The notes under the pieces were generated by a model. It had not been told where the DNA came from, did not search any database, and worked only from the letters and a program-made list of their open reading frames with translations. A stretch of DNA of 64,000 bases from Sympetrum striolatum (taxonomy: Eukaryota; Arthropoda; Insecta; Odonata; Libellulidae), in the NCBI GenBank assembly GCA_947579665.1, contig OX388350.1, forward strand, positions 40,643,393 to 40,707,392. Reading direction: 5' to 3'. A program made the translations under genes and the position numbers. Of this stretch, positions 10,896 to 23,327 are shown one piece after another (positions within the stretch are counted from its first letter, which is position 1; each line of letters starts with the position of its first letter).

Positions 10896-11136
10896 GTTCT
10901 TGGTTGATGAGAAGTGCTCAAGGCCCTCTATATAGAGGGCCTTGAAAGTGCTTTACGCACAGCGCCGCGATGCGGAGACTTAGCTAATTAACTTTGGGAA
11001 AAGGGGGACGGTGGTTATACCAGTTGGGATCATCTCTTACTTGTTTTTAGAAAGCTGATTATGTGCAAGCACGTTAGTTTGCAGATCAAGGTGTTTGAAA
11101 GCTTCGGTTGAACAGCAATTTGTAATCGGCTTGATC
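10896..11136 (+). other. Gap between the EnSpm element and the P-type gene, with a perfect palindrome
   Basis: The 241-bp gap contains a 28-bp perfect palindrome (10918-10945) and then unique-looking sequence up to the start codon of the THAP-type transposase. The promoter of that gene and the left end of its element should lie here, but no matching inverted terminal repeat was found on the far side of the gene. Confidence 0.4.
10918..10945. repeat. Perfect 28-bp palindrome
   Basis: The sequence reads identically on both strands, with 14-base arms (TCAAGGCCCTCTAT each way) and no loop. It lies 25 bp past the right end of the EnSpm element and about 190 bp before the P-type gene. It could be part of a transposon end, a hairpin-forming site or a protein dimer site; nothing in the window decides. 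Confidence 0.7.
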
Positions 11137-14100
11137 ATGGAGATGAGAAAGTGTAATGTTTATGGCTGTGTTGCAAAAGGCGTGAAAAAATTTAGTTTTC
11201 CTCGAACTGCAGAGAGGTGAGCATGTGTATTTGAAATATTTGTATTTTAAGTATGAATGGGAAGCATTCCATATACCTATCGTTTCTGCCTAGCATAAAA
11301 TTTTGAAAGCATTAAGTAAGTAACCTTGATCTTTCCCATCTATGCTATCTGTCAATTTCGTTTACGTATGTACATATTTGACTGTAATGAACTAGTCTTC
11401 AGTTGTGTTATTAATGCATTATGATTGGGAACGGAAAGTTGACTTTATTTTGTCATCTTTTAACATGAGAAGTAACGTTTTTCATTCTTTATCTTCAATT
11501 CCGAAATGAAAGATCATTTTTGGGAATTAGAAATCATTCACTCATTTTCGTTAATATTTTAACTTTTGTTGGTTTTATTTGTAAACTTCTGCATCTAATT
11601 ACATTATTACAGATTACATATTGAGTGTTATCTCTTCATCTAATAAGAAAACGTAGTTGGTAGGACTATTGCCGGAAATGATTTGGAACGAAATTGAGTG
11701 CCTTACATAAGTAATGCCTACAATGCCCTAGCCAGAAAACTTCATATGCAGAAAGAGTAATTAACTGTCAATGGCTTCCCCAAGATTTATTGCTTTTAAG
11801 CAATTCTTATGTTACTAAGTAATTTTGTGTTAATTTATTTTGCTACTTATGTATTGCTTATTTGTTCTTATCTATCTGCAATAAGCATTCAAACAATTCC
11901 TTTTTAGGGCCTTGCTGTGGAAAGACTTTTGCAAGAATCCAAACTTGGAAGGCGTAGAAGTGGAGAAGCTGCATGGCTGTTGTCGGATTTGTCTTAAACA
12001 TTTTGATATTAATTGTTTTACATTTCCTTCGTCTGGTAACCTTCTGCATTCAGCAATGCCCACTCTTTTTCCACCGCGTCATTCAATTGCAGCTGAAGCA
12101 GCACAACCTGATTGTTCCACTTCTATCATCCGATCTATTCCAGATGTTCCTCCTTCTTCACATGAACCTATTCCATCAACCTCTTTTGCCTCTTTTCCAT
12201 CTCCAACTACTGATTTACAATCTAACACTTCTGCTTCGAGGGCTGCCTCATCTCCTGAACCTATTCCATCAACCTCTTTTGCCTCCTCTCCACCTTTCAC
12301 TACTGATTTACAACAAACTTATGCATCTCCATCTAGGGTCTCATCCACTACCATCTTGGAAAATCTTTCATCTCAAGGAAGGAAGAAGAATCTTGTCAGT
12401 TTATTGGGAGTAAGAAGACTAATTGATTTAACACCAAGGAAGGAGAAACTGTACAAGGAATTGAAAAAGAAGGATAGAGTTGTCAATAGGCTTAAGAAAG
12501 CGAGTTTAAAGATGAAACAGTTTTTTACAGAAATTAATGATGTTGATAATTTTGACTTTGCCAAGTATTTTAAAGCCTCGGGACTAACTAATTCCTCTTT
12601 GTCCTTTTTAACAGCAATCCTGAAAGGATGTAAAGTCAAACCCAAAGGAAGGAGATGGACTTATTCCCAGAAGGTCTTTGCCCTGTCTGTATTCAAAAAG
12701 AGTCCCAAAGCATATAATTTTATGCGTATGCAGGTTCCATTTCCCTCTAGGAATACCCTAATGCCATTAATTAGACAGCTTGATTTTTCCACAGGTATAA
12801 ATAAAGAAATAATTGAGGCAATTAAGTCAGCAGCTCTCCAGAAGAAATCTGAGGATAGGTTTTGCACTCTTATTTTTGATGAGATGGCTATAAAGCCTAT
12901 TCTTTGTTACAACCAGGACAGGGATGAAATTGTTGGATTTACCGACCATGGCAGGAAAGGTCGTTCCCTTGCTGTTGCTAAGCAAGCCTTGGTTTTTATG
13001 GTTCGTAGCATCCGAAGAAAGTGGAAGCAGCCTGTGGCGTACTACTTCAGTCATGGCAGTAAATATCTTGGCAGACTTAATTAAAGAAGTTTTATTTGCT
13101 ATGCAGGAAACTGGACTGAAAGTTGTTTCAATTGTTTGTGACATGGGCCGCAGAAATGTTAAAGCCTTGGAATTGCTGGGATCCACTTTTACTAACCCTT
13201 TCTTTTTTTTTGAAGGTGAAAAAATATTTACAGTATATGACCCTCCACATCTTTCAAGGAATACTTAAGGAATCTTTTTATGAAATATGATGTTAGGACC
13301 TTGGTTAAAATTGGAGATGAATATACTCCACTTGTTAGAAAGTGGCAACACCTACGTGTACTGGATGAGCAAGACCGCTCGGTTAACTTTCTTCCTTTGA
13401 GGTAAGTTACAGCACTGTTAACCATGTCTAACTTTATTCTACCCTTCCCCAGTTTATAAATATCTTAATTTTAATTTTTCATCTTTTACACAGTGTTTTC
13501 AATCTCACTGAAGCTCATCTGTCTCCAACGCCTCTTCAGAAAATGAGAGTTCATCTAGCGGCGGAAGTGTTTAGTAGACATGTTGCTGCTGGGATCCATG
13601 CACTAGTAGGAAGGAGTAAGTGATCTACATTAGTGTTAAATGCAATTTGATATACTTTCGAACATACCTAATTTCTTTTCTTTTAATACAGATATTTTGG
13701 GAACCGATGGACTTGCAACTGCTCAGGTATTAATGGATGTTGACTCTGCATTCGATAGTTTAAATGGATATAAGGAGAGTGACAAGAGAAAACCTCTGAA
13801 GTTGGCTGTGAGTGAAGGCAGTCCACATGTGGAGTTTTGGAAGGATATGGTAAAAAAAATAGATTCATTACAGTTTATTGGTAAGAATAAGGTTATACGT
13901 CCTCCCTCACAGGATGGTTGGTTAGCTACCATGAGAGCTATGACAGGTATTTGGAATCTAATGAAAAATAATAACTTTTGGCATTTAAATACTAGAAATT
14001 TCAATCAGGACCCATTGGAAAATTTCTTTAATGTTCTTCGTCAAAATTGTGGCTCTAATCATTATCCCAATGCAAAACAATTCCAGGATGCTCTCAAGAC

Positions 14101-14701
14101 AGCCATTATCAACAATTTAATTTCCAACCAGGCCCAAGGTAATACCATGGAAGATGGATGTGACCTTCTAACAGATTTGTCTCCTCTCTTTCAAGCAGAT
14201 CACGAATCCAATCCCTCTGGACTTAGCAGTACATTTTGTAAACTTAATAAATTAAGTGATAAAAAGTTAATGTCTGTTGCTTTTGTAGGTCATCATATGG
14301 CAACAATCTTTCTTCATGATAACAACTGTGAGCATTGCAGAGCAGATCTAACAACAGACCCTCTCTTGTTATAGAATCTCTTCCTCTCCTTCGTATTTGA
14401 TGAAAAAAATAAAGAATCGCTTTGTCCCTCTGAGTCCTTTGTTTGTGTAATCGGTCAAGGAGTGACTTCAGTTATCCAAAGTTTAGCTGATTATGCAGAT
14501 AAGAAAAACTTATCAAGCTTTGTCATCCCAATATTATTAAGATCAGTGGATCTTCAATTTTTTAAATGTCCCACCCATAGAGAGGAGTTCCATGAATTTC
14601 TTATTTCTACTATTGCAGGGGTTAGCATTAGGCGTTTCTGCATTGAGTGCAAAAGAAAAGATCACATCCAAGGCATAGTCTCTAAACAGTATTCTATCTA
14701 A
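11137..14701 (+). pseudogene. P-element/THAP9-type transposase, decayed copy
   Basis: Exons 11137-11216, 11908-13401, 13494-13615 and 13692-14701 have GT/AG borders and compatible phases. The N-terminus is a THAP zinc finger (C2CH) split by the first intron: CNVYGC, KKFSFPR, then CRICLKHF and an AMPTLFPP end. A Ser/Pro/Thr linker with a 93-bp duplication (12164/12257) follows, then a basic coiled-coil-like part and the P-element RNase-H core. The acidic positions are visible: FDEMAIKP, VCDMGRRN and DPLENFFNVLRQNCG. Three lesions disable it: an apparent extra base at 13061-13063, an apparent lost base near 13252-13255, and an in-frame TAG at 14372-14374, after which the frame remains open to 14701. 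No target duplication or terminal repeat could be defined. Confidence 0.8.
12164..12349 (+). repeat. 93-bp direct duplication in the P-type transposase linker
   Basis: Copies start at 12164 and 12257. Both begin GAACCTATTCCATCAACCTC and encode EPIPSTSFAS followed by …TTDLQ. The unit is 31 codons, so the frame is kept. It lies in the low-complexity linker between the THAP finger and the catalytic core and looks like a simple internal duplication. Confidence 0.75.
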
Positions 14702-15962
14702 GATTCCTTGAAATTGTTATTCAATTTTATTTTTAAGCTTTTTTACACTGCTGTAATTAGTGGGTATAGTTTATCCATTTCTCTAATTTTACTTCTTTTC
14801 TTTATTGTTTTTTTATGTTCTGTTTGTTAATGTGATTGCAAGCTCAAGTGCGAATCTAGACATTCACGTGACACAGTGTATCGGAAGAGATAGACTCAGA
14901 CTTGTGATGGGCTCGTAGAGAGAGACCCGTGGTTTAGACCCGGATAGACGTTTGTAATGAGTGATACTTGAGCCAACTTTCAATGAACAGTTTAATTTTC
15001 TTTTGGTGATGTATTGTTGTATCATGCTTTGTGTATCATTAATAATATTAGTTATTATGCTTTATTTTCTTAGTTATTTTCTAATTGGTATTTCATTGTC
15101 CATGTTTTTGTACTTTTTAATTTTTAATGTTAATAATTATATAAATTTTGTAAATATATAATTATATATATGTAAAAGTAATTCATTGCCTGCGGGAGGT
15201 TTTTGGAGGGGTTTCCCTCCTGTCTTTGTAATTTCGCATTTCCCCCTACACCACTGCCATCAGGCATGATGGTCTAATTGCAGCATAATTTGAAAAAATA
15301 AATTTTTTCTAGCAATTGCTGTTTTAACAATTGTTTTTTTTTGATTTGTGATCATCTTAGTATATTTTATTATTTTTTTTCTTTTTGTCTTTCATTACTT
15401 CTTACTCTCTTTCTTCAAATGTATTTAATGAATTGCCTACGGCCAAAATAAAACTCAAATATATATATATTTTCTCATTACAGTTTAGTCATTTATGGTT
15501 TAGTGGTTTCGCATATACTTAAAGGGGATCTCTTTGCCACGTAGTAATATTCTATGAAAAAGATAAATGCAAACATACTAATAAACTCCTAGGTGGTAGA
15601 GGAGTAATCAGTCATAACCCTATTTAGTTATTAATTTTGATAACTGATACATTATTTTTAAACTCCTTTCAACTTTAGTTAAAGATTCATCATTGTATAT
15701 TGTTCTCAAATTGCACTGATATTTTCTATGTACATTAAATTCCATCTGAAACAAACTAATTAAAATTAATTTACTCCAGATAAATCTTAATTGCTGTTTT
15801 AAACAACTCCAACGTGTATGCAAATTTTCTTTTAATAAAAAATGTGTGAACAATGCTCTTGGTATTTCTTGTGTTTTACAACAACTTGAACTTCCTGGAA
15901 TCATCAATTTTATCATTCAGTGAATAATAAATTATATTCTATTGCTGCATTTCTACAGGGTT
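14702..15962. other. AT-rich non-coding stretch after the P-type gene
   Basis: No gene could be supported. From 15180 to 15310 there is a compositionally different, C-rich patch (CCTCCTGTC, CCCCCTACACCAC, CCATCAGGCATGATGG) followed by AATAAA-like words, which resembles the 3' tail of a LINE or the P element's own 3' region. A TA-rich simple repeat lies at 15155-15175. The minus-strand frame 15620-15916 shows no motif. Confidence 0.4.
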
Positions 15963-16218
15963 GTTACCTGATGAAGGTGCATCTGGCATGTACTTGCTAC
16001 AGCAGATCTTCTACATAGCTGTGATCTTCAATGGGAGAGAAAGCTATTGCTTTTATTGAAGAATTTCATAACTCTGGAAAATAGTGAACGTTGTCCATAT
16101 CTTCCAGCAATATGAAAATTTTCAGTGTAAGCAAGTGCCTTCTCTCTTAATTAAGATCATTGCAATTTAGAGGATCTGCTGTAGCAAATACACTCCAGGT
16201 TCACCTTCATCTCGTAAC
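15963..16218. mobile_element. 256-bp foldback (MITE-like) element
   Basis: The left arm from 15963 (GTTACCTGATGAAGGTG…TTGCTACAGCAGATC) matches the reverse complement of the right arm ending at 16218 (GATCTGCTGTAGCAAATAC…). Pairing continues with more differences towards the centre (TGATCTTCAAT / TGATCTTAATT, GAGAGAA in both). The loop is around 16085-16110. Almost the whole element is stem, typical of a foldback MITE. No target duplication was defined and there is no coding capacity. Confidence 0.7.
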
Positions 16219-18429
16219 TACTTCAGCACAGATTGAATGCAGGAAAAGTATACAAATAATTATAAGCCATAATACAATATATCAACAATAAGAAAATTCC
16301 AAATTCAAACCAGGCGCCCAATAAGGTAGCTAGCGCCATCTGTTAACGGCGCGGTTGAACTAAATCCGCGGACCTTTATTTAATACGTACTTGATGGGAC
16401 ATGGGTTATACGCATTTCTAACTGAAATTATACCCCGACTTCTGACGGCTTACGGGTTCCCATAATTATACCCATTGCATACGTATAATTTGGGTACCGT
16501 GCTGTATGGGAAGGTAATACACGAAAGCAGCCCTTCTCCGCTCGTCCTCTAACGCTGCGTATTATTCTCACAACGACTGCAACTCCCTCTCTACAAGAAC
16601 TTCGGACGTTTTCAATGGGCAGTGCAGTCAGCAATACCCTTTCAGCGCTTAGAATTCAGAGTCCATATTAAGGACAATGATAAATAATTTTCGTCGATAT
16701 AAAATTGAGAGCAATCAACAGATACTTAATAAGAATACCATTGTTGAAATATAAGTCTATATACTAAATATAAAGGATATATACTATTTTACTAGCACAA
16801 AAATTGAACCTATTGAATGTAATAATCTTTCCTTGCCTAAAATTTCGAAATCGATTAAAATCGAATGCAAAATTTTCCACGAGTGCAAGTATTTGGTTCA
16901 AGAGTTGAATGAAAAGATCCATTGAAGAGTTAACTATAGTTAAGCAAATCAAGCTTGATTCAATTCTCCTAAAATCCTTTTAAGTCCTCCACATATGGAC
17001 TATATTTCAAGGAAATGGTTTCATTGAGTTTAACACTTCAAAGTTATTTTTCCTTTTGTGCATTTTCAAGTATTAAGGCTCAATATTGCACTTTGAATGG
17101 GCAGTTTTCTCCAGGAAGAAGTAATATTACTTCATTCTCATCATTGAAACTCTAAAGAAAAAATAGATGATTCTTGCAGATCATACAAGTGTAACATATT
17201 ACATACTTACTTTTCTTACTATTTTATTGAATCTAACACTTCAAAGTTTTGCTGTCTTCCATTGGACTGCATTTTCCAAAGTATCATTTCAGTGCATTAT
17301 CAACCAACTATTATCCCTTCATAATATTTATAAATCAGTGGTTCGTTTTGTCTTCATCAGTGATCACAGATTTCTGTGGCTAAATGTAATTCTTTCAAGT
17401 AATGAATTGCTCGATTTTCCGTTTTTTTTAATTCTTACATTTCAAACACCTTGTCTTGCAAATTTTCACCCTGCTAATCCAGTTGAAGTTACTCTGTAAG
17501 CATCATTTTAAAATTTCTGTAATAGATTTGCATAATTGATTATTAAATTTATACATTTCTCTCTTTTCATCAGTTTAGTCAGTTCCTTATATATTTGCCA
17601 TGGTTATCAGAAAATTCATTATCGACTTATTTTTTTATCATTTAATTGGTAATGATACCAACACTTACTAATATTTGTAATTCTTTAGATATCTTCTTTT
17701 TTCTGTTTAACATAATCTCATCTATTTCATGGGATTCGAAGTTGGGGAGTTACATTTCTGGAATAAAGAATTTCATCCTCTAACTGAACTCGTCTAGTTT
17801 GGTATACAATTCTTACGTGTAGCTTTTCTTATTCTAGTTCATTGATCATCCGTGCACTTACAAATTGAAAGTCTTTCTTTGCATCTTTTTCATTATGCCG
17901 GTTCTTTGTTGGTTAATCCTCACATGTTTTCAACACTATTCTCCTGTGCATTGAATTCTCAAATTCTTTTCTGTCACTTTCTCCAAAATTTAACTTCCCA
18001 TGAATTACCTGGGAATTCATGTGAAAATAGTGTGAACTCCTTTTAGATAGGACTAGTATTTGAAAATAAATTCTTATGATAAGTAAGACCTTACACAGAT
18101 TGAATTTTGCATGGCTCAGTAATAATTTGAATTTCTAAAATACAATGTTTAATTATTGTTCATTTTGTGCAATATTTGATGTGCTCCTTGTGCAAAATAA
18201 GTTAATAATGTTGAGGACTTTAAATATTTAAGCTTTCTGATGGCTATACGTCCACCCTCATTTCTTTACTACTTATAAAATCTTTTAAAATTATATACTC
18301 ATTTTCATACCTATCATGGAGTTCTTAAACTTTATCAAGCAAAACTTTAATTATTGTTATCATGAATTATTCATTTGAAGTTTACATTCTTCTGGATTAC
18401 TTTCTACTTCATTTCTTGACTTCTTTTAT
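16219..18429. other. AT-rich intergenic DNA
   Basis: I see no supported gene. A less AT-rich segment at 16315-16640 contains a CTCF-like word on the minus strand (AGATGGCGCTA, about 16332-16342). The plus-strand frame at 17167-17499 is hydrophobic and T-rich without motif or splice support and is not called. Confidence 0.4.
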
Positions 18430-18742
18430 TTATGAAATAGAACTTGGAATTTCTTCAACCCAAGACAGTTGTTTGAGAGAAAGAGTTCCATAGGATTTGA
18501 TGAGCCTCTTATGGATTGAGTACTTTTGTGTGGCTTTATGATAACTAAGATTTCTAAGGCATTTTTTTTTACATTTCAAAAGCATTGTATAGTGTACATT
18601 GTGGGCTATTTGAAGGAAGTAGTTTCGAATGGCTTCCAAATGCTCTGATCCAACGTACGCCAACAACAAATCTCGACGAGCATTGGATACAATCGGACCA
18701 TCACCATTCAGTCCCTTGGTAAATTTCTAAATAAGAATTATA
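18430..18742 (-). CDS. Unrecognised coding-like terminal exon
   Basis: On the minus strand a plausible splice acceptor (TATTTAG) near 18743 is followed by an open frame beginning KFTKGLNGDGPIVSNARRDL and ending in EEIPSSIS at a TAA. The composition looks like a real protein: balanced charges, an amphipathic stretch (EHLEAIRNYFLQIAHNVHY) and a Lys/Cys-rich segment. No family was recognised, and no upstream exon was identified before 18.86 kb. It could be the last exon of a host gene, a transposon gene remnant or a retained fragment. Confidence 0.35.
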
Positions 18743-18861
18743 GTTCTATCTTCAATAGTAAAGGAGATCTAGAAATTCTCCCAAACTGGACTCTTCCAGA
18801 AATTTACCAGTCCCTTCACTCGACATACTTTTGGCCGTTTTTTCCCCAAACTATTAGAGTT

Positions 18862-18912
18862 GCTAACACATACTGCCATACGCCTCTGGCGGCTTGCAGG
18901 GTATATATCTAA
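18862..18912. repeat. Dispersed repeat copy 1 (GGCGGCTTGC family)
   Basis: CTGGCGGCTTGCAGG followed by GTATATATCTAAATCT recurs at 25029-25070 as CTGGCGGCTTGCTGG then TTATATATCTAAATCT. The shared block is about 45 bp with few differences. Two copies 6 kb apart in otherwise unrelated AT-rich DNA indicate a dispersed repeat, possibly one end of a SINE or MITE. Confidence 0.6.
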
Positions 18913-19204
18913 ATCTAAAACCCAGAAAACTTACCTCGGGGTGGTTATGCTGCTGCCTGTGGTGAGTCCAGCATCGCAGAGGAAGCACATGTATCTAAAA
19001 CACTACAAACGTATTTCGGAACCTATGGTTCCATCTTCAGTAGAATTTTTGAATTCAATTATGAGTCCACAGTTCAAAGTCAGCAGTTTTTTTTCATGCT
19101 TAGCTTCTGATGCCTTTCACTGGTGAAGCTCCCTATGTTCTCATGAACTTATCAGGAGGTGCTTCACTGAGGCAACAATAACAACGAACACAACCATTCC
19201 CTGA

Positions 19205-19312
19205 TCTGAAAAACCCGATAAGCTGGGATTCAAAATCGTGACCTTGGGGTAGAAGCGATAGCTTAGATGGCATGCAATCCACTAGGCCACCAAGGCCGGT
19301 AATTCACTCAGT
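19205..19312 (-). mobile_element. tRNA-derived SINE head
   Basis: Read on the minus strand, the segment starts GGCCTTGGTGGCCTAGTGGA, matching a Pol III A box (TGGCCTAGTGG). About 50 bases on it has a B-box-like GGTCACGATTTTGAATCCC. This is the arrangement of a tRNA-derived SINE promoter. The SINE body would run towards lower coordinates (to about 18.9 kb), but its end could not be fixed. It is not a functional tRNA because the stems do not pair well. Confidence 0.6.
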
Positions 19313-22300
19313 TTTTTTCTTGGGAAGCAAATTTTGTCACTAGAAATCAATTATAAAAGTTTGGGTCTTCCAGAACCAAGGTCTGCACTCAGCGTGGAAC
19401 CAGTGAGGTCTATACTCACTTAAGTGTTAAAGAAATGGGTATCCTTATGAGGGCTTTTGGCTACTGGTGGTACATACAAGGCCACTGCATGGCATAATCT
19501 ACCATGATACAACCATGGGTTATGCCACTCCTAACTTAATATTATTCTTCTCCAAAAATATTTAGTTGTGCAAGGTATACATATATTATGATGGTGGTTT
19601 GATTTTCTGCATAACATTTCCTTTATAAATTCCTCTGTGTGTAAATGTAAAAATTTTACTATTTTAAAATAGAAAGTTATTATATCATGTTTTTGATGGA
19701 AAAATATTATTATAAATTGTCTCCTAGTGGATAGCAGAGTATCAGCCACCTATCACCATTCATCAAGTTATTGTGAGAAATGTCACAAATAGAAATATTT
19801 GAAATATTGAATTGAATTCAGCATCATCAGTCATCAAGGAATGAAAGGAAAGAACCGACATATCATAAAAAATGTAACCTATTGTGGATTTTGAAATTTA
19901 ATTAAATTCTTTTTCTTCTTTCTTTTTCTTAATTTTATTTCTTTTTCTCTTTTGTTGATTACACTCTACCATCATTGGCATGTGTCATCACCATCATTGG
20001 CATCATGACAAATGTGAAATTATTTTTGTGCACTTCATCAAAGTTTGTACGGATCCAAGCCAAAAAATTGATTGAGAAATATAAGTTGTTTACCTTCAAA
20101 TTTTAATTCTTCCTTCTTAAAAACAACTATGAAATAGTTTCATATTCTCTTTGTCTAGAGTACAAGACCACACAAGTGGTCTGGTACTCATTGCCTTACC
20201 TATTCATTTACTAGCTCTCACATTCCTGAATCCTTGCCCATTTTTCCTAAGTTGTGTTTTTTAAGCAGTTATAGTTGGTTCTGCTGTGTAACTAAATTAA
20301 TGGACCTACAGGAGGAGGTACTCTGTTCTCCACTCTATTTATTTTCCTTTGCCGCACATCTTCCTTCATGAGCAGGTTTACATTTAAGATTACAAATATA
20401 TTTATGATAATGTCCTGGCACTTTCCTAGCTAAATTGGTTTGTAGTTAAAGGTTTCTCAATAGGTATAAAGTGTCTAATATTTGCATTGATCAATTTTTG
20501 TACTTCATGATGAATGTGTTTCATATTAGGAGTCAGTCAGTACAAGAATTCATACACCTACTAACTTAGTTTAAATTGTTTCAAAATATTTAATCTATAT
20601 GATAAATTATGACCATTGTTACCTGGCAAGGGGGCCATATTGAAAAGTAAAATAAGAATATATATGAAATATATCAATATACCTAAGTTATGTTATATTG
20701 TTGCAATTTCCCCTAAGACATGACTTTGAATACATTCAATGAATGCTCAAAATGAGATGGGATGACACCTCACAGCTTCCTAAAATCTTGCAAAGCATCA
20801 AATCAGATTTATTTATCCTCCACATCATCATATCACTGAATATTGGTAGTATATTCTAAGTCTCCTGTCAATACTTTTCTTCACTTTGAGCATTTGAGCA
20901 CTAAAAGCTGGTTAAATCTGTGATAAAGCTGAAAACTACGCGAGTATGATCTGATACTTACACAACATTCACTTTAAAGTAGACTTGTACTTATAAATTC
21001 CTCTAAATGTTAAAAAATGTCATTATAAATACCAAGAACCTAAATTAGACATCTGATTTTGTCTCAAAAAACCCTATCCAATGTTTCAACCATATCACTC
21101 TAAATGCCCAGCAGGCCACACTGTACTTACCATATTAGGATTTAACTGTTTTAAAAAGTAGGTTAATTAATATAAAGAGCACATTTAAAAATGTATATTT
21201 TGAGTAATGAATGAAGATGTTACATAAGCTGAATAAAGTTAATTACATTTTCTGGACACTATAGCATTAACTATGCCTTACCACTGAAGTTGCAGCTTGA
21301 AAACCAAACAAACCAAAATGAAGATAATAACCCTGTGAATAGGTCCATATTTTTTAAATCATCCCCTCATCATTTTAGGATATTGGATAATTTCAATGTG
21401 TTCTACTTCTGTTTTAAACAGAGTATTTGTTGGTTCTAAATTTCAGAAATAAAATTAAATCACCTTTTCAGTATTCATCAAAGTAGGATTCAAAACTAAA
21501 TCTTTCTTCATCTCTGCAAGAGAGAATTTTCAAATTTACCATTTTGTTTTAGGAACATATTGTTCTAGTTCTGCTACTTTAAGAGAAGCACCAATTCCAC
21601 AAACCAAACGATGGAGACAATTATAAATTATTTCGTCTCCTCAAGCATATATATTTCATTCAGGATAATTATAAGTTTTCAATTAAAAAATAAGTTATCC
21701 TTTTAAAGTCAGTCCATATAATTTTGTAGCACTTTTACAGGGATATATACAACTGCATCACAATTTCATCAAATCACAACAATGTCATTAGCGAAATCAA
21801 TTAAAAATTCAAATTTGGAACTCAGGTTGCTGATTGAGAATGGAAACTGATTATTTCTTTACGTAAACAAAGAAGTGAATCTGAATTCATTAACCTATGT
21901 ATAGGATAAAACATGTTATATTTCATCATTCTTTAATTTAATTTAACTGCCTGATGGCCACTTTATCACAATATTTACTATTTTAAAATACACTACTCAA
22001 ATGTATTTTGTCAGTGCTGTTTGTTAATGCAACAAAATAAAATTTTTGTCAAACAAAACCTTATGAGGCACATGGTCACTTCCGAAGGCTAAAACTTAAA
22101 ATAAATTATCTGGATTTAGCTCCAAAATTCTGATCTTCGACATCATAAAATTAAAATACTATGATTGCAGTGATTAATATGGTATAATGATTTTTGGTAC
22201 GATTGAAAAAATAATGAACTGCGTGTATCAAAATTATCCGTTGGAAATCAAAAATTTTCTTTACCTTTGTTTTTAATTGAGAGAATTTCCTATTTATCAC

Positions 22301-23327
22301 AATTTTCATTGCTATCAAGTGACAAATATATGCATGTAATTGAATGAAATTGTGGTTTTATCTGATTTATACTAATTACTTATCATAGTCAAAGTAGTCT
22401 TAGTCTACAAGTTCCCAAGTGGCAATGAAAAGGACATTTCTAAATTGACTGATACTGAAAGGAATTTGCAATTGTAAAGATTACCCAACATGAAATGAGG
22501 TGGTTTTGACAGACTAGCATCAGATTTTTATGTGACCTGTAGTTCACACATATTTTTCTTCCTTTTAGTGTTATTTTCTAACATTAATTATTCTTACATT
22601 TAACCAAACATAATGCTTATTTGTGCACATTAATTGCCATTTTTATATCATGTGGCTCCACCTTCTGTTTTCTAAATTGCTTCAGAATGCCAGTAATAGC
22701 TATTCAACAAATTTTCTAACAATTATGTTTTCAATATTCTAATAATATATTTCAATTTCACGGAAACACCACAGCTGCAGCACCCATTTCCAGTATGGGT
22801 ATATTACAGGGGAACAGCTTTACAACATCTTTTTTTTTGTTTTTATCAGCTCAGCTGAATAAAAATAAAATATTTCAATATTCTTCTCTGTTTTTTTTTT
22901 CGGCTTACCCTGAACTTTCTTCTTCATTCACACTCTCTTTTCCACATAAATTGACTTAAAGATTTAAAACCATGAGCCTCATCTCAACAATTAAAATACT
23001 GAAATATAAGTGCAATTCCACATTTCTCTTATGTCAAATCACACAGCTATGCCTAATTTCATCTCTGACTGTCATATAAATATTTTGTGAAGAAACATAT
23101 AGCGCCAGAGATACATCATTTTTGCTCAGCAACCTTAAGTAGTCAGGAAGCTATCACACAGTTGATAAAGTTAAGATATGTACAAAAGGATGAAATCGGG
23201 GAAGATATCAGTTTTGGTACTTCCATCACACCTCGACTTCACTCTGCCATGACAGCATTATTCACCCATTCCCTCATTTTCAAATAGTATTTTCTTGGGC
23301 ATCATGAGCCATTGAGCAGCTATCGTA
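19313..23327. other. AT-rich DNA downstream of PDE9, including its likely 3' UTR
   Basis: No gene could be supported in this 4 kb. The part nearest 23327 must contain the 3' UTR of PDE9 (minus strand). Several minus-strand AATAAA words are present (for instance near 20808-20813), so the poly(A) site is not decided. The short plus-strand frame at 23087-23287 is antisense to this UTR and has no motif. Confidence 0.4.

Noticed and set aside
11137..14701. Terminal inverted repeats and 8-bp duplication of the P-type element
   Set aside because: I compared the regions before 11137 and after 14701 by eye and found no convincing match.
16332..16342. CTCF-like word AGATGGCGCTA on the minus strand
   Set aside because: A single short motif with no supporting context is too weak to call a regulatory site.
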